Source: Lysobacter sp. HDW10 (GTDB lineage: Bacteria > Pseudomonadota > Gammaproteobacteria > Xanthomonadales > Xanthomonadaceae). Taken from it: a stretch of DNA of 64,000 bases. Under the pieces are notes generated by a model. The model saw only the letters and a list, made by a program, of their open reading frames with translations, ran no database searches and had not been told where the DNA came from. Position 1 is the stretch's first letter; each line of letters starts with the position of its first letter. The stretch is from NCBI RefSeq assembly GCF_011300685.1, contig NZ_CP049864.1:2100885-2164884 (forward strand). Reading direction: 5' to 3'. The position numbers and the translations under genes are program-made. This document shows positions 44,011 through 52,768 of the stretch, piece by piece.

Positions 44011-45846
44011 ATGAGTACTGAAACCACCCCCACCTCCTTTGCCGATCTCGGCCTGTCCGATGGCTTGCTCAAAGCCCTGAAAGACGTTGGTTACGAGCAT
44101 CCGTCCCCGATTCAAGCGGCCACCATTCCGCCCTTGATGGAAGGCCGCGACGTGCTTGGCCAAGCACAAACCGGAACCGGTAAAACCGCCGCATTTGCGT
44201 TGCCGTTGCTGTCGAACATCGACCCCAAGCTGAACAAGCCGCAGGTGCTCGTTCTGGCGCCGACGCGCGAGCTGGCGATCCAGGTCAGTGAGGCCTTCCA
44301 TAAATACGCCTCGCATTTGCAGGGCTTCAACGTGGTGCCGATCTACGGTGGCCAGAGCTACACCCCGCAGCTGTCTGCGCTGAAGCGCGGTGCGCATGTG
44401 GTCGTGGGTACGCCGGGCCGCGTCATTGATCACCTCGAAAAGGGTTCGCTTGACCTGTCTGGCCTGAAAGCCTTGGTGCTGGACGAAGCGGACGAAATGC
44501 TGCGCATGGGCTTCATCGACGATGTCGAAGCCGTGCTCAAGAAGACGCCCGAAGGCCGCCAAGTCGCATTGTTCTCAGCGACGATGCCGGCCGTGATTCG
44601 TCGCATTGCGCAAACCTATTTGAACAATCCGGTTGAAGTCACGATCAAGTCGACGACGACGACCGCGGCCAACATCACGCAGCGCTATTGGGCGGTCAGT
44701 GGTGTGCACAAACTCGACGCCTTGACCCGCATTCTCGAGGCCGAACCGTTTGACGGCATGATCATTTTCTCGCGCACCAAGATTGGTACCGAGGAATTGG
44801 CTGAGAAGTTGTCTGCGCGTGGCATTGCCGCGGCAGCGATCAATGGCGACATGGATCAGAAAGCGCGCGAGCGTACGATTCAACGCTTGAAAGACGGCAA
44901 CATTGACGTCTTGGTCGCGACCGACGTCGCCGCACGTGGTTTGGACGTTGAGCGCATCAGCCACGTCGTGAACTACGACATTCCGTATGACACCGAAAGC
45001 TATGTGCACCGTATCGGCCGTACCGGTCGTGCCGGTCGCAAAGGTGACGCGATCTTGTTCGTGACCCCGCGTGAGCGTGGCATGTTGCGTTCTATTGAAC
45101 GCGCTACGCGTCAAACCATCGAGTCGATGGCCTTGCCGACGGTGGCTGACGTCAACACGCGTCGTGTCGAGCGTTTCTTCGAAAAGGTGACGGGTGCGCT
45201 TGACGGTGATGGCGTTCAACCTTTGAAAGAAATGCTTGAGCAGTTCGAACGCGAGCGCAATATCCCGATGTCGGAAATCGCCGCTGCCCTCGCCCACTTG
45301 GTGCAAGGTAAGAAGCCGCTATTGCTCGATGCGCGTGATGAAGCCGCTGGTGCGAAGGGTTTTGCAGCCGATCGTCCGGAACGCAGCAGCCGCAAAGAAC
45401 GCATGGGTCATGACGGTGAGCGCCCAGAACGCAAGCCGCGTGCACCGCGCGCTGAAGGCCCGATCTCAGATGTGCCGATGGAAACCTTCCGCATAGATGT
45501 CGGTCATTCGCATCAGGTGAAGCCAGGCAACATTGTCGGCGCCATTGCCAATGAAGCAGAGATCGACGCACGCCATATTGGCCGCGTGGATATCCGCGAC
45601 GATTACTCGCTGGTCGATCTGCCGCAAGGCATGCCGGACGAATTGCTCTCGTACATGAAAAAAGTGCGTGTGGCGGGCCGTCCGATTCAATTGCGCGTGG
45701 CGACCGACGCCGACATCAATGCGCCGTCCTTCCGTCCGCGCAAAGGCAAGCCGGAAGGTGGCTTTGAACGTCGCGAAGGCGGCTACCCACCGCGCGGCCC
45801 GAAGAAGTTCGGCGGCGGTGGCGGCGGCAAGAAATTTCGCGACTAA
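44011..45846 (+). CDS. deaD: DEAD-box ATP-dependent RNA helicase (DeaD/CsdA)
   Basis: A 611-residue helicase. Q motif and motif I: FADLGLSDGLLKALKDVGYEHPSPIQ and AQTGTGKTAAF. Motif II: VLDEADEML. Motif III: FSATMP. Motifs V/VI: VATDVAARGLDVERI and HRIGRTGRAGRKG. The C-terminus has a DbpA-like RNA-binding domain (MSEIAAALAHL, FRIDVGHSHQVKPGNIVGAI, IGRVDIRDDYSLVDLP) and a glycine-rich basic tail (FGGGGGGKKF). CsdA-type helicases act in ribosome assembly and cold-stress mRNA decay. ATG 44011 is the family start; open frame upstream to 43954 is rejected. The stop overlaps that of a convergent 56-residue gene. Confidence 0.94.
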   Translation: MSTETTPTSFADLGLSDGLLKALKDVGYEHPSPIQAATIPPLMEGRDVLGQAQTGTGKTAAFALPLLSNIDPKLNKPQVLVLAPTRELAIQVSEAFHKYASHLQGFNVVPIYGGQSYTPQLSALKRGAHVVVGTPGRVIDHLEKGSLDLSGLKALVLDEADEMLRMGFIDDVEAVLKKTPEGRQVALFSATMPAVIRRIAQTYLNNPVEVTIKSTTTTAANITQRYWAVSGVHKLDALTRILEAEPFDGMIIFSRTKIGTEELAEKLSARGIAAAAINGDMDQKARERTIQRLKDGNIDVLVATDVAARGLDVERISHVVNYDIPYDTESYVHRIGRTGRAGRKGDAILFVTPRERGMLRSIERATRQTIESMALPTVADVNTRRVERFFEKVTGALDGDGVQPLKEMLEQFERERNIPMSEIAAALAHLVQGKKPLLLDARDEAAGAKGFAADRPERSSRKERMGHDGERPERKPRAPRAEGPISDVPMETFRIDVGHSHQVKPGNIVGAIANEAEIDARHIGRVDIRDDYSLVDLPQGMPDELLSYMKKVRVAGRPIQLRVATDADINAPSFRPRKGKPEGGFERREGGYPPRGPKKFGGGGGGKKFRD

Positions 45847-46013
45847 ACGCGCGGCAGAGCAAACGCAGGCAGCGGCAAGCCGAATGCCTGCGCAAACAGC
45901 CAATACGCAATGACAGCCATCGCGATCCATAGCAAGACCTTGAACGCAAAGCTCAAGGTCTTGATCGCGAGCCAAAGCAGTAAGACGAGTACTGCGATCG
46001 CAACCCAACTCAC
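45843..46013 (-). CDS. 56-residue membrane protein translationally coupled to trhO
   Basis: A short gene starting with GTG at 46013, whose TGA overlaps the trhO stop as GTGA. The protein begins MSWVAIAVLVLLLWLAIKTL, continues SFAFKVLLWIAMAVIAYWLF and ends AQAFGLPLPAFALPRV: two closely spaced hydrophobic helices, the first with a Lys. Support: exact GTGA coupling, uninterrupted hydrophobic pattern, and filling of the whole gap between trhO and deaD, ending in a 3-bp overlap with the deaD stop region. No family recognised; function unknown. Confidence 0.7.
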   Translation of the reverse strand: MSWVAIAVLVLLLWLAIKTLSFAFKVLLWIAMAVIAYWLFAQAFGLPLPAFALPRV

Positions 46014-46774
46014 AGCGGGCCGTCCTTAGCGCTGGCGAATTGAACGCCCTGCATGGGTTTCAATTGAGGGTCGAGTGCGACGCGTTCGTCAAAGACGAAG
46101 CAGCCGCCCGTGTAGCCGGTTTCACCGACATCTTCGAAGTAGCGCAAGATACCGCCCTCTAGTTGCATGACGTTTTCGAACCCTGCCGATGCCAGGAACG
46201 GGGCGGCCTTTTCGCAGCGCACGCCGCCGGTACAGAAGCTGACGATGCGGCGGCCTTCCAATTGTCCACGGACCGTTTCAACCGCTTCAGGCAGGTCATT
46301 GAATTTTTTGATCGGCAAGGTGACGGCATCTGTGAACGTGCCGAACGCCACTTCTTGTTGATTGCGTGTATCGAGCATCACCACTTCGCGGCCTTCGTCG
46401 TCGTGTCCTTGCGCAAACCAACGTGCCAGCGTTTCCGGCAGCACTGAAGGTGAACGTGCGGCACCGGTCGCGGCAGGTCTGCCCGCGAATGAAATAATCT
46501 CGCGCTTTTGTTTGACCTTGAGGCGTCGGAACGGGACGTCTTCGCTCCAGCTGCGTTTGATGACGAGACCGGCGAGGCGCGTATCTTCTTGGAGTTCGGT
46601 CAGACAGGCTTCCAGGCTTTCTGGCTCACCGGCTAAAAAGAAGTTCACGCCTTCAGGCGCCACCAACACCGAACCAAGCAGCGCGTGCGCGTCGCAAATC
46701 GAATAGATGCGCTCGGCCGTGTCTGGGACGTCGTGGATGTCAGCGAAGTGGTACGCCGCGATATTCAGAATCAT
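46010..46774 (-). CDS. trhO: tRNA uridine(34) 5-hydroxylase, rhodanese type (TrhO/YceA)
   Basis: A 254-residue protein: an N-terminal acylphosphatase-like part (MILNIAAYHFADIHDVPDTA, HALLGSVLVAPEGVNFFLAG) and a rhodanese domain with VVMLDTRNQQEVAFGTF, FNDLPEAV and the active-site loop VSFCTGGVRCEKAAPFLASAGF, then MQLEGGILRYFEDVGETGYTGGCFVFDERVAL. This is the TrhO family, which hydroxylates U34 of tRNAs using molecular oxygen. It is upstream of, and overlapping, a 56-residue membrane protein gene. Confidence 0.92.
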   Translation of the reverse strand: MILNIAAYHFADIHDVPDTAERIYSICDAHALLGSVLVAPEGVNFFLAGEPESLEACLTELQEDTRLAGLVIKRSWSEDVPFRRLKVKQKREIISFAGRPAATGAARSPSVLPETLARWFAQGHDDEGREVVMLDTRNQQEVAFGTFTDAVTLPIKKFNDLPEAVETVRGQLEGRRIVSFCTGGVRCEKAAPFLASAGFENVMQLEGGILRYFEDVGETGYTGGCFVFDERVALDPQLKPMQGVQFASAKDGPL

Positions 46775-46802
46775 GCGGCCATTTTAGCGTTGTCGCGCCG
46801 GT

Positions 46803-47147
46803 TTAGCGTTTGTCTGCAAAGGCGAAGGCTACGGCACCCAACAAGCACGCGAAGGCGGCCAGATGGTTCCAGCGCAGGCGCTCATCAAACATGAAGTAGG
46901 CGAACACCACGAAAACCACCAAAGTGATGCATTCCTGCGCGATCTTCATCTGCGTCAGGCTGAGTGTCATGGCGCCGGCACGATTGCCGGGCACCATGAA
47001 CATGTATTCAAACAAGGCGAGTCCCCAGCTAGCGAGAATCGCGATCCAAACCGGACTGTGTTTGAACTTGAGGTGCCCGTACCACGCAAAGTTCATGAAG
47101 ATGTTGGAGACCGTCAACATCAACACGAACTTCCAGGTCGCGGGCAT
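46803..47147 (-). CDS. DMT-superfamily DUF486 membrane protein
   Basis: A 114-residue protein with four hydrophobic segments: KFVLMLTVSNIFMNFAWYGH, VWIAILASWGLALFEYMFMV, ITLVVFVVFAYFMFDERLRW and AAFACLLGAVAFAFA. VPGNRAGAMTLSLTQMKIAQE between segments 2 and 3 is diagnostic of DUF486. Function unknown; the fold resembles half of a drug/metabolite transporter. It starts 5 bp after the M1 peptidase stop on the same strand. Confidence 0.88.
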   Translation of the reverse strand: MPATWKFVLMLTVSNIFMNFAWYGHLKFKHSPVWIAILASWGLALFEYMFMVPGNRAGAMTLSLTQMKIAQECITLVVFVVFAYFMFDERLRWNHLAAFACLLGAVAFAFADKR

Positions 47148-47152
47148 CTCGC

Positions 47153-48862
47153 TTACTTACCGCGCTTGGCTGCAGCCGCCGCTGCCGCCGCAACAGCCGC
47201 GCGCTCGGCTTCGTCTTTGCGCCACGCAGCGATTTCTGGCTGGTCTTTGAGCACCTTGCTGTCGGGATCCAAGGTGTAGGTTTCGAACGGCTTGAGTTCA
47301 AAGCTGCCCTTGCCTTGATTCATCGGCAATTTCACCACGCGATTTCCAACGCGCACGTCAATCGGCAACGGGAAAGGTTTGCCATTACCTGTTTGCCATT
47401 CGACGTTCACACGGTGTCCGCTCTGTGTTGCCACCAACGCGGGAATCTTCGCTTCACGCACATAGGCATCGAAGAACCACGCCCACTTTTTACCTGTGAT
47501 CTTGTCGACGATCGCGACGTAGTCGTTGGTGGTGGCGTAACGCGGCTTGAAATTGCCGGGCTTCGGATCGTTGCGACCGTAGACGAGCTCGCGCATGCTG
47601 CGACGGAATGCCGCATCACCAATCTGATTGCGCAAGGTGTGCAGAATCCAAGCGCCCTTGTAATAGATGTCCGTGCCCGGGTCGATCGCTTCCGCTGCGG
47701 CTTCGCCATGTGGCCGAGGTTTGCCACTGACCATGGCATGTGCATTGCGAATCAAACCGCGTTGACGAAGCATCTCTGCGTCGTAGTTCACGCGGCCACG
47801 CAGCCACTCCAAATACAGTGGCTGCATGTACATGGCAAAGCCTTCGTGCAACCACATGTCGTCCCAATCGGCATTGGTGATTTGATTGCCAAACCACTCA
47901 TGCGCGAATTCATGGTTCATCAGCCAGTCGTAGCCGTTGATGTCTTTCTTGTAGCCATTGCCATATGCATTGATCGTTTGGTGTTCCATGCCCAAATGTG
48001 GCGTTTCGACAATGCCGACTTTGTCTTTCGGAAACGGGTACGGACCGACAACTTCTTCGAAGAAGTTGAGATACAAAGGCAGTTCTTCATAGAGGCCGCG
48101 CGCTTTGGCGTCATTGCCCTTGAGGTAATAGAAAACCATCGGCAAGGTGTTGCCGAATCTGCTTTGATAGTTCGACTTCAGCGTGTCATACGGTGCGATG
48201 TTCAGTGCGATTGCGTACGTGGTCGGTTCGGTCGCTTTCCAGTTGTAGGTGGTCCAACCGTCTTTGCTGCTTTCACCCAAGAACACACCGTTTGATGCAG
48301 CGACCAAACCTTGCGGCACGGTGATGTGCTGAATCACTTGCAGTGGTTTGCCCATCGGGTGGTCGACGCACGGCCACAATAAATCACAGCCCTCGCCTTC
48401 AACGGCGGTCGCAATCCACGGTTGTCCGCTCGGCGTTTTTGCCCACACAATGCCGCCGTCCCACGGTGCGCGCTTCGCGACTTGTGGGCTGCCGGCGTAG
48501 ACCAATTTCACTTCGAATGCCGTATTCGCCGACGCTGCGACGGGGAAGCTGATGCGGCCTTCCTTCCAGCTGTACTCGGATTTCGACAACACTTTGCCGT
48601 TCACTTCAAAGCGCGACAACGCATAGCGCGGGTCGAGTTCAATGGCGAATTGTTGAATGGCATGTTTCGGCGTGAAGGTGAGACGCGCCTCGCCTGCAAG
48701 GGTTTTCTTGGTCGGGTCGACTTTGAAAGACAGCTCGGCGACATCGAAGCGTGTCGATTGCTGTTCGAGCGTCATGCCGAGGCCCGATGTGGCGGTGTAA
48801 TCAATCGCGAAAGCAGGCGCCGTAGCGCCTGCGAGAATCAGCGTCAAAACATGCTTGCGCAT
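47153..48862 (-). CDS. Exported M1-family aminopeptidase-like metallopeptidase
   Basis: A 569-residue protein with a signal peptide (MRKHVLTLILAGATAPAFA). The M1 beta-domain runs to about residue 200. The catalytic domain has LGMEHQTINAYGNGY (in place of GAMEN) and the zinc site MNHEFAHEWFGNQI with the third ligand in WLHEGFAMY. An Ala-rich tail (AVAAAAAAAAKRG) ends the protein. Predicted periplasmic aminopeptidase. It follows the M48 gene by 4 bp, so the two are likely one transcript. Confidence 0.9.
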   Translation of the reverse strand: MRKHVLTLILAGATAPAFAIDYTATSGLGMTLEQQSTRFDVAELSFKVDPTKKTLAGEARLTFTPKHAIQQFAIELDPRYALSRFEVNGKVLSKSEYSWKEGRISFPVAASANTAFEVKLVYAGSPQVAKRAPWDGGIVWAKTPSGQPWIATAVEGEGCDLLWPCVDHPMGKPLQVIQHITVPQGLVAASNGVFLGESSKDGWTTYNWKATEPTTYAIALNIAPYDTLKSNYQSRFGNTLPMVFYYLKGNDAKARGLYEELPLYLNFFEEVVGPYPFPKDKVGIVETPHLGMEHQTINAYGNGYKKDINGYDWLMNHEFAHEWFGNQITNADWDDMWLHEGFAMYMQPLYLEWLRGRVNYDAEMLRQRGLIRNAHAMVSGKPRPHGEAAAEAIDPGTDIYYKGAWILHTLRNQIGDAAFRRSMRELVYGRNDPKPGNFKPRYATTNDYVAIVDKITGKKWAWFFDAYVREAKIPALVATQSGHRVNVEWQTGNGKPFPLPIDVRVGNRVVKLPMNQGKGSFELKPFETYTLDPDSKVLKDQPEIAAWRKDEAERAAVAAAAAAAAKRGK

Positions 48863-48866
48863 CGGT

Positions 48867-49781
48867 TTACCTGAGGGATGCAGTTTGCTGCGTACCCCCC
48901 GGATTCTTGCAGAAACGGGCGCGGTATTCCATGGCCTTGGGCATCAAGGCTTGCAATTCCTTGATACGCGTACCGGCGCTTGGGTGGGTCGACGAGAACT
49001 CAGGCTGTGCCTGACCACCGCTGACTTGGTCCATGCGCTGCCAAAGCGCGATGGATTCTTCGGGGTTGAAGCACGCGGCCGCGGCGAGCATTAAGCCGAA
49101 CTCATCGGCTTGCGATTCTTGGTGACGTGCGAACGGCAGCTGCGACGTCACACCATAGGCGGAGAACACGGCCTGTTGCATGCTCGGGTCCATACCGCTC
49201 ATGGCGCCCGCCATCGCACCAATTTGTTCGAGGCGTTGTTTCGCCATGCGTTGTGCGCCGTGACGCAACAAGGCATGCGAGATTTCATGTCCCATCACCA
49301 CAGCCATGGCATCAGCGTTCTGCGCGACAGGAATCAAGCCCGTGTACACCGCCATTTTTCCGCCGGGTAAGCAGAACGCATTGACCTGATCTGATTTCAA
49401 GACAGCGACTTGCCAATCAAAGCTCTTTTCCACGTGCGCGGATTTTGCGTTGTGCTCTGCGGCGAGTGCATCAGACACCTGTGGGATGACTGCGACCAAG
49501 CGTTGCGCAATCGCGCTGACTTGTTGGCTCAGTTCCGAATTGGCGGGGAGTTGTTGTTCTTGTTGCAGCACTTCTTGGAATGCCTGCAAACCCATATTCG
49601 ATTCTTGCTCGGCAGACAGGCTGCGGTCGATCAGAATCTTTTCGCCGGTTTCCGGTTGCACTTGGCGATTCGAGAAGTAGTAGTACGCGCCGTACATCAA
49701 CATCAAAGCGACGATGATCAAACGCGGACTGATACCAAAGCCGCGACGACGCGGGTACTGACTGCCAGGATCGTTCTGCAT
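48867..49781 (-). CDS. Membrane-anchored M48-family metallopeptidase
   Basis: A 304-residue protein. A short cytoplasmic N-terminus (MQNDPGSQYPRRRGFGIS) is followed by one transmembrane segment PRLIIVALMLMYGAYYYF. The M48 domain has the zinc motif VMGHEISHALLRHGAQRMAK, with NAFCLPGGKMAVYTGLI before it and QADEFGLMLAAAACFNPEE as the third ligand region. M48 enzymes such as LoiP/HtpX act in envelope quality control. AAGGAG lies 8 nt before ATG 49781. It is in a row with the SUMF1-type gene upstream and the M1 gene downstream. Confidence 0.9.
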   Translation of the reverse strand: MQNDPGSQYPRRRGFGISPRLIIVALMLMYGAYYYFSNRQVQPETGEKILIDRSLSAEQESNMGLQAFQEVLQQEQQLPANSELSQQVSAIAQRLVAVIPQVSDALAAEHNAKSAHVEKSFDWQVAVLKSDQVNAFCLPGGKMAVYTGLIPVAQNADAMAVVMGHEISHALLRHGAQRMAKQRLEQIGAMAGAMSGMDPSMQQAVFSAYGVTSQLPFARHQESQADEFGLMLAAAACFNPEESIALWQRMDQVSGGQAQPEFSSTHPSAGTRIKELQALMPKAMEYRARFCKNPGGTQQTASLR

Positions 49782-49798
49782 GTATGAAACTCCTTGTC

Positions 49799-51655
49799 TC
49801 AAATATCTCGCGCAACCCGAAAGCCGGTTCGCGCATTGGTGATGTCATGGGCTTGTGCCATTCTCCACGCAGAACGATGCTGCGCGGGCGAACTGGCCCA
49901 AGACCCGCCCCTGATCACACGACTGCGGCAACCCGGATTGGTCCATGCAGACCCGTCCGCCGGTGCGCGCCGATAGCCCTGATGCCAGCAGTCGGATGTC
50001 CACTCGCTCACATTGCCTGCCATGTCGTGAAGGCCGAATGCATTGGCGCGGTATTGGCCGACCGGCGCAGGACCCCATTCACCGTCACGGTAATTGGGAA
50101 ATGCGTTGGCCCAGCGTCGCCCTGAGGGTGAGACGTCGCCGTCGCCCGTCAGGTTGCCCAGCACCGATGTCGGCATCGCATTGCCCCATGGGAAACGTCC
50201 GGGATTGGTGGCGCGCAAGGCGTACTCGAATTCGGATTCGTGCGGCAGACGATAGGCGCGCCGTGTTTCCGTGCTGAGCCACGCGGCATAGGCTTCGGCA
50301 TCGCGGACGTCGACATGTACGACCGGGTAATTTGCAGGTGCAGGCTTGCCGGCGTAGTCGTCGCGCCAAGTGACGCCGCTGCTGCGCGCGAAATTGCCGG
50401 TGCGTTCGTTATAGATAATGGAATGTCCGCGACGCTCTGCGCGCGATCTGAAGCCGGTGGCGCGTACGAACGCCGCGAATTCGCCGACGGTGACTTCATT
50501 GAGCGACATCGCAACGCCGCGTACGAAGTGAACGCGATGCGCGGGCATTTCTGAGGGTCGCGCATCCGGGTCATCTTTGCTCGCGCCCATCATCATCATG
50601 CCGATCGGTAAGACACGCATCTCCGGTGCAAACCCGCCGCTGCGCAGCGCTTCTTTGAACTGTTGGCCCATTTGGAAGCTGCCGTAAGCGCGCGCAGTAT
50701 CAATTCTGCGTTGCAGCTCTGCGACGGAGCCATCCCCTTTCACCGCCAGTCTTTTCATTTCAGACAAGTTGGCTTGTGCACTGCTGATAGCGCCACGGGC
50801 GCCGGGATCTTGCAAATCAATCAATGCGTCGTTGTACAGGTCGATGACCTGTTGCATGCGTTGCTTTTCCAGTGCGCGCCATTGCGCGGCAATGTAGGGC
50901 TTGTTTTCAATGACCGCATCTGAAAACTGCATCCAGCGGGTGACGTTTTCATAGTCGCGGGCGGCAGACGCGCGCCATGCTCTTACTGCCAAGGCACGCT
51001 GCACACCGTGTAACCCTGCAATAGCACGGACATCGTTGGGTCGGTTTCGCAAGACTTCCTTGAAATCGACTTGTGCACCGATGTTCTGCTCGCCGAGTCG
51101 GTCGGTGGCGAGTTCTTTGTCGGCCAATAGCAATAGCGCTTCCAAGCGGTCCGAGGCATCGACGCGGGACAAGTACAACTGCGTTTCGGCGTCGTCGCGC
51201 GCTAGGGTTCTGAGGATGGCGGCGGCGAGGTGGGCTAAGCGATCCGCCTCGGGATCATTGTTGGCCAATGCTTTGAGTTGCGCGTCGCCTTCGACGATGA
51301 CGGCATGCGCCACCTGTCGTCGCAGGGTTTCGAATGCTTCGCCTTGTGCGCCTGCCAAGCGCGCGGCGTACACATGTGCGGCGGCGCTTCGATCGCCTTC
51401 AAGCATCCGGCCTTCACGCAATGCCTTTTCTGCAAGCGCCATTTGCGCTTTAAAGGTGGGCTCGCCACTTGCGCGGGGCGCTTGCCAGTCCAGCGGAAAT
51501 TCGGTGAGTTCGGAGGCGCTGACGCTGACCAAGCCTTCTCGCTCGGCACTTGTCGTATTCGTCGGTGCGTCATCGCGCACGCATGCCGTCAGTGCGAGCG
51601 CAATGAACGCACTGATGAGCTGAGTCTTCGAGAATTTCAACGTGACATTCCGCAC
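49799..51655 (-). CDS. SUMF1/formylglycine-generating-enzyme-fold lipoprotein
   Basis: A protein of about 618 residues. A lipoprotein-like signal (TQLISAFIALALTAC) precedes a long helical region of about 330 residues with repeat-like alpha helices (ALAEKALREGRMLEGDRSAA, LLLLADKELATDRLGEQNIG). The C-terminal FGE-sulfatase domain has MSLNEVTVGEFAAFVRATGF, YPVVHVDVRDAEAYAAWLS, RLPHESEFEYALRATNPGRFPWG, GLHDMAGNVSEWTSDCWHQGY and RVIRGGSWASSPAQHRSAWR. The fold is shared by many non-enzymatic proteins and the active-site cysteine pair of true FGE is not obvious, so the function is open. The start is uncertain (GTG 51655, GTG 51670 or TTG 51640). It is divergent from rnd across 18 bp. Confidence 0.82.
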   Translation of the reverse strand: MRNVTLKFSKTQLISAFIALALTACVRDDAPTNTTSAEREGLVSVSASELTEFPLDWQAPRASGEPTFKAQMALAEKALREGRMLEGDRSAAAHVYAARLAGAQGEAFETLRRQVAHAVIVEGDAQLKALANNDPEADRLAHLAAAILRTLARDDAETQLYLSRVDASDRLEALLLLADKELATDRLGEQNIGAQVDFKEVLRNRPNDVRAIAGLHGVQRALAVRAWRASAARDYENVTRWMQFSDAVIENKPYIAAQWRALEKQRMQQVIDLYNDALIDLQDPGARGAISSAQANLSEMKRLAVKGDGSVAELQRRIDTARAYGSFQMGQQFKEALRSGGFAPEMRVLPIGMMMMGASKDDPDARPSEMPAHRVHFVRGVAMSLNEVTVGEFAAFVRATGFRSRAERRGHSIIYNERTGNFARSSGVTWRDDYAGKPAPANYPVVHVDVRDAEAYAAWLSTETRRAYRLPHESEFEYALRATNPGRFPWGNAMPTSVLGNLTGDGDVSPSGRRWANAFPNYRDGEWGPAPVGQYRANAFGLHDMAGNVSEWTSDCWHQGYRRAPADGSAWTNPGCRSRVIRGGSWASSPAQHRSAWRMAQAHDITNARTGFRVARDI

Positions 51656-51671
51656 ATGGGGTATTGTCACG
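51641..51671. promoter_or_regulatory. Inverted repeat in the rnd / SUMF1-lipoprotein divergent start region
   Basis: CGTGACA (51641-51647) and TGTCACG (51665-51671) are perfect 7-bp inverted arms separated by 17 bp, spanning both divergent start codons. It could bind a dimeric regulator of both genes. No regulator is known; it may be chance. Confidence 0.35.
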
Positions 51672-51673
51672 CA

Positions 51674-52768
51674 ATGACTGTAGAAAGCGAAACGCCGACC
51701 TCGATCTGGGTCGATTCCCCTGAGATTCTCACCGCCCAACTCGCCCATATTCGCGGCGCCATCGGGATCGACACTGAATTTGTACGTGAACGGACGTTCT
51801 GGCCGAAGCTCGCCTTGGTGCAGATTGCGACCGAGGATGCGGTGCTGTTGGTGGACTCCAAAGTGCCAGGCATCAACGAGGCATTAGCGCCGCTGTTGTC
51901 CAATCCAGACATTCTCAAGATCATGCATGCGCCGGGCGAAGATTTCATCGCTTTCATCCATGGGTGTGGTTTGGCGCCGTATCCGGTGTTCGATACGCAG
52001 CTGGCCGCGACCTTGGTCGGCTTGGGGCACGGCATGGGCTACGCGCGATTGATGCAGGCCTTGTTCGAAATCGACATCGACAAAGGTGAGACGCGATCAG
52101 ATTGGATGCGACGTCCGTTGAGTGCATCGCAGTTGAAGTATGCAGTGGAAGACGTGCGCTATTTGCATGAGGCACACCGCGTTCTGTCTGAGCAGCTCGA
52201 CACGCTCGGCCGCAGCGAATGGATGCAGCAGGAAAGTGAGGCCTACTTTGCTTCGCAATCAGTCGATGCACCGGAGCGCTGGGCGCATATGGGTGCGCGT
52301 GCCGGGCAACGCATGGACCGTGCGGGTCAAACACGATTGTTGCGCCTGATGCGTTGGCGTGAAGCACGGGCACGTGCGCGTGATTTGCCGAAAAACTGGG
52401 TGCTGCCGGTTGAAGCGGCCATCGACTTGGCCGAAGCCGATGCGCAAACCGAAGAAGTGGTGAACCAGATCTTGCTGAAGCATCCACGTGCGCCGCGTAA
52501 TTTGGCCGCTGCGATGCTAACCGCGATGCACACCGTGGGCGAAGACGAAGACAACATGCCCTTATTGATCGACGACCGCGATCGCGACAAATCCAGAGTG
52601 CGTGCGTGGCAAAGCAAGGTCACACAAATCGCTAATGAACTTGGCGTCGACGAGGGTGTCATCGCTTCGCGCAAAATCATTCAAGCCTATTTGGATGCGG
52701 GCGAATGGCCGGAGTCGGTCACCGCGTGGCGCAAGTCGCGCTTGGATGCCGGTGCACCGCCTGCATGA
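51674..52768 (+). CDS. rnd: Ribonuclease D
   Basis: A 364-residue 3'-5' exoribonuclease. DEDD exonuclease motifs: IGIDTEFVRERTFWPKLALVQ, IMHAPGEDFIAFIHGCG and the third motif LKYAVEDVRYLHEAHRVL (Tyr/Asp). An HRDC domain follows: LMRWREARARARDLPKNWVL and LKHPRAPRNLAAAML. It trims tRNA and other small RNA 3' ends in the cytoplasm. Its TGA overlaps the ATG of the third NlpC/P60 gene. It shares an 18-bp divergent start region with the SUMF1-type gene. Confidence 0.92.
   Translation: MTVESETPTSIWVDSPEILTAQLAHIRGAIGIDTEFVRERTFWPKLALVQIATEDAVLLVDSKVPGINEALAPLLSNPDILKIMHAPGEDFIAFIHGCGLAPYPVFDTQLAATLVGLGHGMGYARLMQALFEIDIDKGETRSDWMRRPLSASQLKYAVEDVRYLHEAHRVLSEQLDTLGRSEWMQQESEAYFASQSVDAPERWAHMGARAGQRMDRAGQTRLLRLMRWREARARARDLPKNWVLPVEAAIDLAEADAQTEEVVNQILLKHPRAPRNLAAAMLTAMHTVGEDEDNMPLLIDDRDRDKSRVRAWQSKVTQIANELGVDEGVIASRKIIQAYLDAGEWPESVTAWRKSRLDAGAPPA

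Noticed and set aside
45466-46008. 180-residue minus-strand open frame across the deaD 3' end.
   Set aside because: It is antisense to a clear helicase gene and has no recognisable domain. Only the shorter frame 45843-46013, in a different register and coupled to trhO, is supported.
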